Shown: positions 5,341 to 10,188 of the stretch, piece after piece | Position numbering within the stretch: the first letter of the stretch is position 1 | How the letters are laid out: each line of letters starts with the position of its first letter | DNA from: Tannerella sp. | Lineage (GTDB): Bacteria > Bacteroidota > Bacteroidia > Bacteroidales > Tannerellaceae | Assembly: GCA_031261145.1 (NCBI GenBank) | Contig: JAISJX010000010.1 | Span: 1 to 10,188 of the forward strand | Reading direction: 5' to 3' | DNA: 10,188 bases | The notes under the pieces: generated by a model | The model's database searches: none | Told to the model about the DNA's origin: nothing | Seen by the model: only the letters and a program-made list of their open reading frames with translations | Made by a program: the position numbers and the translations under genes

Positions 5341-6135
5341 ATGAAACAATATTTGAATTTACTGGAACATGTACTCCGGGAAGGGGTGAAAAAAGAAGAC
5401 CGGACAGGGACGGGTACGATCAGCGTATTCGGCTATCAGATGCGCTTTGACATGCGCGAAGGTTTTCCGTTGCTAACAACGAAGAAGTTGCATCTCAAAT
5501 CCATCATTTACGAACTGTTATGGTTCCTGCAAGGCGATACAAACGTACGCTATCTACAGGAAAACGGCGTTCGCATCTGGAACGAATGGGCGGATGAAAA
5601 GGGCGATTTAGGACATATCTACGGTTATCAATGGCGGTCGTGGCCGGACTACAGAGGCGGAAGTATCGACCAAATCAGCCGGGCGGTAGATGACATCCTG
5701 CACCGGCCCGATTCGAGGCGTATCATCGTCAGCGCCTGGAATGTGGGCGACCTTGAGAACATGCACCTTCCCCCGTGTCATGCTTTTTTCCAGTTTTACG
5801 TGGCGGACGGAAGGCTCAGTTTGCAGTTATACCAGCGTAGCGCCGATATTTTCTTGGGCGTACCTTTTAATATAGCATCGTATGCTTTGCTGTTGCAGAT
5901 GGTGGCGCAGGCGACGGGTCTGGAAGCGGGCGATTTCATCCATACGTTAGGCGATGCGCATATTTACACCAACCATCTGGAACAGGTGAAGTTGCAATTG
6001 ACCAGGGAACCCCGCCCACTCCCGCAGATGAAAATCAACCCGGAGGTGAAAGATATTTTCGGCTTCCGGTATGAAGATTTCGAACTGACCGGCTACGATC
6101 CGCATCCGCATATTAAAGGAACTGTTGCCGTATGA
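5341..6135 (+). CDS. thyA: Thymidylate synthase
   Basis: This enzyme converts dUMP and 5,10-methylene-tetrahydrofolate to dTMP and dihydrofolate, in the cytoplasm. The product has 264 residues, the same length as E. coli ThyA. It carries EDRTGTGT with the phosphate-binding Arg21, the catalytic Cys146 in [12 protein letters not shown], the Arg126-Arg127 pair, [18 protein letters not shown] with the substrate Asn177, and [12 protein letters not shown] with the dUMP-binding His and Tyr. An in-frame ATG at 5251 would add 30 hydrophobic residues that the family lacks and would overlap the promoter, so the start is placed at 5341. The last codons overlap folA by four bases (ATGA), so the two are very probably co-transcribed and translationally coupled. 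The DHF made here is the substrate of the next gene. No Shine-Dalgarno site precedes it. Confidence 0.97.
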   Translation: MKQYLNLLEHVLREGVKKEDRTGTGTISVFGYQMRFDMREGFPLLTTKKLHLKSIIYELLWFLQGDTNVRYLQENGVRIWNEWADEKGDLGHIYGYQWRSWPDYRGGSIDQISRAVDDILHRPDSRRIIVSAWNVGDLENMHLPPCHAFFQFYVADGRLSLQLYQRSADIFLGVPFNIASYALLLQMVAQATGLEAGDFIHTLGDAHIYTNHLEQVKLQLTREPRPLPQMKINPEVKDIFGFRYEDFELTGYDPHPHIKGTVAV

Positions 6136-6626
6136 CCTTATCTATCATCGTATCCGCCGGGGAACATCATGAAATCGGGAGGAACAACGGGCTGCTGTGC
6201 CACTTGTCCGCCGATATGAAACGGGTCAAAGAACTGACAACGGGCCATACGATTGTGATGGGGCGGAAAACCTTCGATTCCCTGCCCAAAGGCCCCCTGC
6301 CCAATCGCAGGAATATCATCTTGAGCCGGAACCGCGACCGGACTGTCGAAGGCGCGGAAATTTACCCTTCGTTAAGCGACGCTTTAGCCAATCTGACCGG
6401 CGAAGACGAAGTTTTTATCTTCGGCGGCGGAGAAATTTACCGGCAAGCCATCGGAATCGCCGACAAAATCTATCTGACAGTCATTCATCACATTTTTGAG
6501 GATGCAGATACATTTTTCCCTGTTATTCAGCCTGATGTATGGGAAGAAACGGCTCATTCCGATTTCTCCGAAGACGAAAAAAACCCCTATCCATATAGTT
6601 TTTTAACTTATTTGCGCAAAAAATAG
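6132..6626 (+). CDS. folA: Dihydrofolate reductase
   Basis: This enzyme reduces dihydrofolate to tetrahydrofolate with NADPH and closes the thymidylate cycle started by ThyA. It has 164 residues, normal for bacterial DHFR. The catalytic acid is Asp28 (E. coli Asp27) in [17 protein letters not shown] (42-52), [10 protein letters not shown] with Arg59 (E. coli Arg57), FGGGEIY (97-103) and YLT (114-116; Thr116 = E. coli Thr113) are intact, so the nucleotide site and the folate glutamate anchor look functional. The substrate pocket is odd: the loop usually read LLWHLPADMKRF in Bacteroidales is [12 protein letters not shown] here. Trp22, Pro25 and Phe31 (E. coli numbering) become Cys, Ser and Val, and the residue matching Ala7 is Ser8. 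No disruption of the frame is seen. The start overlaps the thyA stop, with no Shine-Dalgarno site, as expected for coupling. Confidence 0.95.
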   Translation: MTLSIIVSAGEHHEIGRNNGLLCHLSADMKRVKELTTGHTIVMGRKTFDSLPKGPLPNRRNIILSRNRDRTVEGAEIYPSLSDALANLTGEDEVFIFGGGEIYRQAIGIADKIYLTVIHHIFEDADTFFPVIQPDVWEETAHSDFSEDEKNPYPYSFLTYLRKK

Positions 6627-6660
6627 GCTCTCAGGGAATACAACGAGCGGAAAATAACCG

Positions 6661-6668
6661 TACCTTTG
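6661..6668 (+). promoter_or_regulatory. -7 box upstream of the DUF1573 pair
   Basis: TACCTTTG fits TAnnTTTG and lies 29 bp before the ATG at 6698, which gives a leader of about 25 bases. The -33 region has no TTTG at 19-21 bp spacing, so the promoter is only half supported. Read-through from folA, 71 bp upstream of 6698, is also possible because no terminator hairpin is seen between them. Confidence 0.5.
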
Positions 6669-6697
6669 TATCGTTATTAACTATAAAGAATATTGAG

Positions 6698-7087
6698 ATG
6701 AAACGTATCTTATTTTTAATGGCCATCTTACTGACATCAGTAATGGCTTCCGCCCAACAGAAAGAGGCATCGATTACAGTTACAGACAGCGCTACTTACA
6801 ACTTTGGAGACATAAAGGAAGATGGCGGCCCTGCCGTGCACACTTTCACAGTCATCAACAATGGCGAAATGCCCTTAGTTATCACGCGGGTACAACCTTC
6901 ATGCGGCTGTACGACTCCTGATTGGACCAAAGAACCGATCGCTCCGGGAAAAACCGGAGATATCCACATCACCTATGATCCGAATGGACGTCCCGGCCCG
7001 TTTACAAAAACAATCAGCGTTTACAGTAACGGGAAAGAAGGAAGTTACCTGCTGACTATTCGAGGGAATGTGCTCCCCAAATCATAA
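6698..7087 (+). CDS. Exported single-domain DUF1573 protein
   Basis: A 129-residue protein with a clear signal peptide (residues 1-19, ending MASA before QQK), so it is probably periplasmic. The remainder is one DUF1573 domain, an Ig-like beta-sandwich of the ASH/HYDIN type. It has the typical opening YNFGDIKEDGG (34-44), the stretch TFTVINNGEMPLVITRV, and the signature PSCGCTTPDW (67-76) with Cys69 and Cys71. ITYDPNGRPGPFTKTISVYSN (91-111) is the family's conserved strand pair. The biochemical role of DUF1573 is not established. The next gene encodes a paralogue with the same domain at its N-terminus, in the same reading frame after only 15 bases, which suggests tandem duplication. The start is the only ATG that includes the signal peptide. 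Confidence 0.88.
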   Translation: MKRILFLMAILLTSVMASAQQKEASITVTDSATYNFGDIKEDGGPAVHTFTVINNGEMPLVITRVQPSCGCTTPDWTKEPIAPGKTGDIHITYDPNGRPGPFTKTISVYSNGKEGSYLLTIRGNVLPKS

Positions 7088-7102
7088 CGTAAATTCAGCA
7101 CA

Positions 7103-8236
7103 GTGAAGGTAACGCAAGCTACAAAAATCCTTTTTATCGGATTTTCATTTCTGGTTCAATCCGCCTGGTCTCAAAACGGAGTTGCTCCGGCGCAGACCGC
7201 AACGGCAGGAGAGCCTGTATTTACAGTGCGGGAGACAGAACACGATTTTGGCATCATCAACGAAGCTGACGGTTTTGCCTCCCACCCTTTTATCATTCAA
7301 AATACAGGTACGGCTCCCTTAGTCATTTCGCATGTGCAATCCTCATGTGGTTGCACAGAACCGGAATGGTCGCCCGATCCGATCGAACCCGGGAAAAACG
7401 GATTTGTTATCATCACCTACGACCCGACACGTCGTCCGGGGCCGTTTCTGAAGAATGTGACGGTTTATACCAACGAGAAAAAAAGGCGCCAGCGGCTTAC
7501 CATCAAAGGGGATGTCGTTCCTCAGCCCACTGACTTGCATCATATTCTTCGCGATTCGATCGAAAGCGTCCAGTTGGAATACAAGGACTTTGAGTTCAGC
7601 ACGGTTGCTCCGAAAACGATGAAAAAGAAGGAACTATGGATACGGAATGCCGGGCCGGAAACGGTGGCTATCTCCATTGGGAATATTCCGGATTATATCA
7701 AAGTGGAAGTTCCCGATACGTTGAACAGCAACAAGACCGGAAGGCTCCGGTTTACGCTGGACGCCACATCGCTTGATATAAGAGGACGCCGCGTGGAACA
7801 CCTTACATGGAAAGCGGTCAATCCATCCGGAAAAACGGTCACGCAGACCATTCCCGTCATCACCAACTTTGTGGATGATTTCAGTGCGGTGGACAAATCA
7901 AACGCTCCTGCTATCCAATTATCATCCACGTTGTTGGAATATGGGACGTTGAAATTGGGCGGATTCCTGAAACGCAGTAACAAACCGGTTTCGCAGCAGG
8001 TGACAATTACAAACGCCGGAAAATCTCCGCTTATCCTCCACAGTGTAGGTACGGACGATGCGGTGGTTAAAATCTCAGGGCTTGCGAAGACTACGCTCCA
8101 ACCGGACGAATCCCTTACATTAAATATAGATATCCTCCCGAAAAGTATCGAAGGAGAATACACAACGGAACTATATATTGTATGTAACGATCCCAAAGGC
8201 CCTGTCCGCCAAATCAGCATAACGGCACAGAGATAA
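7103..8236 (+). CDS. Exported multidomain DUF1573 protein (GTG start)
   Basis: A 377-residue protein with a signal peptide (residues ~1-23, ending SAWSQ). Residues ~38-140 form a DUF1573 domain with the CGC motif at 82-84 (SSCGCTEPEW) and ITYDPTRRPGPF, roughly half identical to the upstream protein. A middle region (~155-255) looks like another beta-sandwich. Residues ~270-376 form an Ig/ASH-like domain with VTITNAGKSPLILHSV and a terminal strand pattern typical of the fold; this one has no CGC. The function is unknown, though the family is abundant in Bacteroidota envelopes. The start is GTG at 7103: no in-frame ATG occurs until about residue 173, and only this start keeps the signal peptide. 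It lies 15 bp after the previous stop and 3 bp before meaB, so it is probably in an operon with both. Confidence 0.88.
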   Translation: MKVTQATKILFIGFSFLVQSAWSQNGVAPAQTATAGEPVFTVRETEHDFGIINEADGFASHPFIIQNTGTAPLVISHVQSSCGCTEPEWSPDPIEPGKNGFVIITYDPTRRPGPFLKNVTVYTNEKKRRQRLTIKGDVVPQPTDLHHILRDSIESVQLEYKDFEFSTVAPKTMKKKELWIRNAGPETVAISIGNIPDYIKVEVPDTLNSNKTGRLRFTLDATSLDIRGRRVEHLTWKAVNPSGKTVTQTIPVITNFVDDFSAVDKSNAPAIQLSSTLLEYGTLKLGGFLKRSNKPVSQQVTITNAGKSPLILHSVGTDDAVVKISGLAKTTLQPDESLTLNIDILPKSIEGEYTTELYIVCNDPKGPVRQISITAQR

Positions 8237-8239
8237 AGC

Positions 8240-9325
8240 ATGGAACATCCTGAGAATGACGAACAATACAAAGGATTAAAAGTAAATAAAGGGGTGAAGG
8301 ACGTCCCGTCTGTTAACCCTTATTTCAAAAAAATTTCCCGGCAAAAGAAATATACCGTATCCGAATTTGCGGAAGGTATTCTGGGTGGCGATATCGCTAT
8401 CCTCAGTCAGGCTGTCACCCTGATCGAAAGCGCGAAGGAAGAACATCAACAGCAAGCGCAGGAAATCATCGAGAAATGTCTGCCGTACACGGGAAAATCC
8501 GTGCGCGTCGGTATCACGGGCGTTCCGGGAGCCGGAAAAAGCACTTCGATCGATACGTTCGGAATGCACATCGTGCAACAGGGACATAAATTAGCCGTGC
8601 TTGCCATCGACCCCAGCAGCGAACGCTCCAAAGGAAGTATTTTAGGCGATAAAACCCGCATGGAATTACTTTCGCGCGAGAAAAACGCATTTATCCGTCC
8701 TTCGCCGACAGCCGGTTCACTCGGAGGAGTCGCACGCAAAACCCGCGAGACAATCATCCTCTGCGAGGCGGCAGGATTTGATACGATCTTTGTGGAAACG
8801 GTCGGCGTCGGACAAAGCGAAACAGCCGTCCATTCCATGGTCGATTTTTTTCTGCTGATTCAGCTATCCGGTACCGGAGATGAATTACAGGGGATTAAGC
8901 GTGGAATCATGGAAATGGCCGATGGCATTGTGATCAACAAAGCCGACGGTGATAATATTGAACGCGCTAATCTGGCGGCCGGTCATTTCCGCAACGCCTT
9001 GCATCTTTTTCCGCCCACCGACTCAGGCTGGATGCCGAAAGTGCTTACCTATTCCGGTTATTATAATAAAGGTATCCGTGAAATATGGGACATGATCAAC
9101 GAATACATCGTTTTCACGAAAGAAAACGGTTATTTTGAACACAAACGGAACGAACAGGCCAAATACTGGATGTATGAAAGCATTCATAATATCCTGCATA
9201 CTACCTTCTACCACCATCCGAAAATAGAAAAACTATTGCCGCAAATGGAGCAGAAAGTATTGAACAATGAAATCAGTTCGTTCGTTGCCGCCCGGCAATT
9301 GATCAATACTTTTTTAGATAGCTGA
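8240..9325 (+). CDS. meaB: Methylmalonyl-CoA mutase-associated GTPase MeaB
   Basis: A 361-residue P-loop G3E-family GTPase (MeaB/ArgK). It chaperones adenosylcobalamin-dependent methylmalonyl-CoA mutase by gating cofactor loading and protecting the enzyme from inactivation; the mutase links succinyl-CoA and propionate metabolism in Bacteroidales. Visible motifs are the Walker A GVPGAGKS (94-101), AIDPSSERSKGSILGDKTRM (122-141), the switch sequence ETVGVGQSE (186-194), and the guanine-specificity NKAD (233-236). An alpha-helical N-terminal extension (~1-85) and a C-terminal dimerisation arm (~290-361) are as expected for the family. The start ATG is 3 bp after the DUF1573 stop, which implies co-transcription. 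The mutase subunits are not in the window. The older name ArgK (arginine/ornithine transport kinase) is a legacy misannotation. Confidence 0.96.
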   Translation: MEHPENDEQYKGLKVNKGVKDVPSVNPYFKKISRQKKYTVSEFAEGILGGDIAILSQAVTLIESAKEEHQQQAQEIIEKCLPYTGKSVRVGITGVPGAGKSTSIDTFGMHIVQQGHKLAVLAIDPSSERSKGSILGDKTRMELLSREKNAFIRPSPTAGSLGGVARKTRETIILCEAAGFDTIFVETVGVGQSETAVHSMVDFFLLIQLSGTGDELQGIKRGIMEMADGIVINKADGDNIERANLAAGHFRNALHLFPPTDSGWMPKVLTYSGYYNKGIREIWDMINEYIVFTKENGYFEHKRNEQAKYWMYESIHNILHTTFYHHPKIEKLLPQMEQKVLNNEISSFVAARQLINTFLDS

Positions 9326-9392
9326 GAATAACTAAAGTAATGATGCCGGTTCAAAATATTCAAATAAAACCCAGAAACTCCCGTTTTTTTAC

Positions 9393-9400
9393 TAACTTTG
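9393..9400 (+). promoter_or_regulatory. -7 box for the dipeptidyl peptidase gene
   Basis: TAACTTTG fits TAnnTTTG, is preceded by a run of seven T residues, and lies 30 bp before the ATG at 9431. No TTTG is found at the expected -33 position. The 105-bp gap after meaB supports a separate transcription start. Confidence 0.55.
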
Positions 9401-9430
9401 CTTGATTCTAAGTAAGGTTATAATTTTAAT

Positions 9431-10188
9431 ATGAGAAAAATCGCTATTTCCATGATGATTGCAGTATCTACGACGGCTTGTGTGAAAAGCCCTAAAAATG
9501 AGATGGCAAACAATCCGGCCGAAGCATTTAATTATGTGGCGGACAGGTTTGCGGATATTGAAGTGTTGCGTTATCAGGCGCCCGGTTTCGAGGCGCTTTC
9601 GTTAGGGCAAAAACAGTTGTTGTACCATTTGTCGGAGGCGGCTCTGATGGGACGCGACATCTTGTACGACCAGAATAACCAGTATAACCTGGCTATCCGG
9701 CGTACGCTGGAAGCCATCTACTTAAACTATACGGGCGACAGGGAAAACGCCCGGTTCAAAGCCTTGGAAACATACCTGAAACGGGTTTGGTTTGCCAATG
9801 GTATCCATCATCATTATGCGGAAGATAAGTTCGTTCCGGGATTTGCGGTCGATTTCTTCACGGATTGCGTATCCGGGTTAGACGCCTCCCTCCTGCCGTT
9901 GCGTCCGGGACAGACCATCGAGCAATGGCTGGCGGAAATCATTCCGGTGATGTTTCAGCCGGATGTGATGCCCAAACGCACGGTACAGAGCGGTGACGGA
10001 GATTTGATTACGGCGTCTGCCAACAATTACTATGGCGAAGGCGTTACGATGAACGAAGTCGAGGCGTTTTATGCCGGGCAAAAGGCGCAGGGAGATACGA
10101 TTCGTCCCATTTCGTACGGACTGAACAGCCGTTTAGTCAAGGAAAACGGTCGGCTCACGGAGAAGGTCTGGAAAGTCGGCGGTTTATA
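9431..10188 (+). CDS. Dipeptidyl peptidase III family (M49) zinc peptidase, N-terminal part
   Basis: The open frame runs off the right edge after 252 complete codons. It begins with a hydrophobic stretch ending STTAC, a plausible though imperfect lipobox with Cys17, so the protein is probably a membrane-anchored lipoprotein. The body resembles Bacteroidales dipeptidyl peptidase III, a metallopeptidase that removes dipeptides from peptide N-termini. Supporting stretches are FADIEVLRYQAPGFEALSLGQK (40-61), EAALMGRDILYDQNNQYNL (69-87), and FANGIHHHYAEDKFVPGF (121-138), where the NGIHHHY motif is typical of the bacterial family. Full members are around 650-700 residues, so about a third is present. 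The zinc motifs HEXXGH and EEXRAE would lie outside the window. It has its own -7 box and is probably monocistronic at this end. Confidence 0.88.
   Translation, partial: MRKIAISMMIAVSTTACVKSPKNEMANNPAEAFNYVADRFADIEVLRYQAPGFEALSLGQKQLLYHLSEAALMGRDILYDQNNQYNLAIRRTLEAIYLNYTGDRENARFKALETYLKRVWFANGIHHHYAEDKFVPGFAVDFFTDCVSGLDASLLPLRPGQTIEQWLAEIIPVMFQPDVMPKRTVQSGDGDLITASANNYYGEGVTMNEVEAFYAGQKAQGDTIRPISYGLNSRLVKENGRLTEKVWKVGGL

Noticed and set aside
9326..9392. Terminator between meaB and the peptidase gene suggested by the T-run at 9384-9390
   Set aside because: No stem precedes the T-run; it more likely belongs to the AT-rich promoter region of the peptidase gene.

Overview
The window looks like the chromosome of a Bacteroidales bacterium (phylum Bacteroidota). 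The reasons are TAnnTTTG -7 promoter boxes in front of several genes, no convincing Shine-Dalgarno sites, and a gene set typical of that order: a DUF1573 pair, MeaB, a Bacteroides-type dipeptidyl peptidase III with a lipoprotein-like signal, and an Rpn/PD-(D/E)XK transposase relic. Genus and family cannot be fixed from the sequence alone. The genes are mostly housekeeping or metabolic. The unusual part is the first kilobase.

Bases 1-987 are non-coding repeat DNA. Two copies of one composite element lie in tandem, offset by 565-566 bp, and the first copy is cut by the window edge. Each copy has three parts: a ~214-bp nested quasi-palindrome, a run of 7-bp degenerate repeats (GGNNNAN), and an oppositely oriented run of the complementary heptads. 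Between the copies sits a block of four perfect short hairpins. The copies differ by whole 7-bp units, so this looks like a structured, variable repeat rather than genes. All open frames here appear spurious.

From 994 to 2211 on the minus strand is a PLP-dependent sulfur amino acid enzyme (methionine gamma-lyase / cystathionine lyase family), with its promoter at 2229-2259. An intergenic stretch follows, then the 5'-truncated transposase relic (to 2802). A 755-residue CPA2 cation:proton antiporter with two C-terminal TrkA-C domains fills 2860-5127. A 210-bp gap holds a possible short coding remnant and a well-formed thyA promoter.

thyA and folA (5341-6626) overlap by four bases. They form the dTMP/tetrahydrofolate cycle: ThyA oxidises methylene-THF to DHF and FolA reduces DHF back to THF. 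Several positions in the folate pocket of this FolA are off-consensus.

Downstream, a -7 box precedes two tandem exported DUF1573 proteins and meaB (6698-9325), which are spaced like one operon. meaB is the G-protein chaperone of methylmalonyl-CoA mutase. The last gene, from 9431 off the right edge, is the N-terminal third or so of a dipeptidyl peptidase III.

No rRNA, tRNA, CRISPR array, complete insertion sequence or replication origin was recognised.
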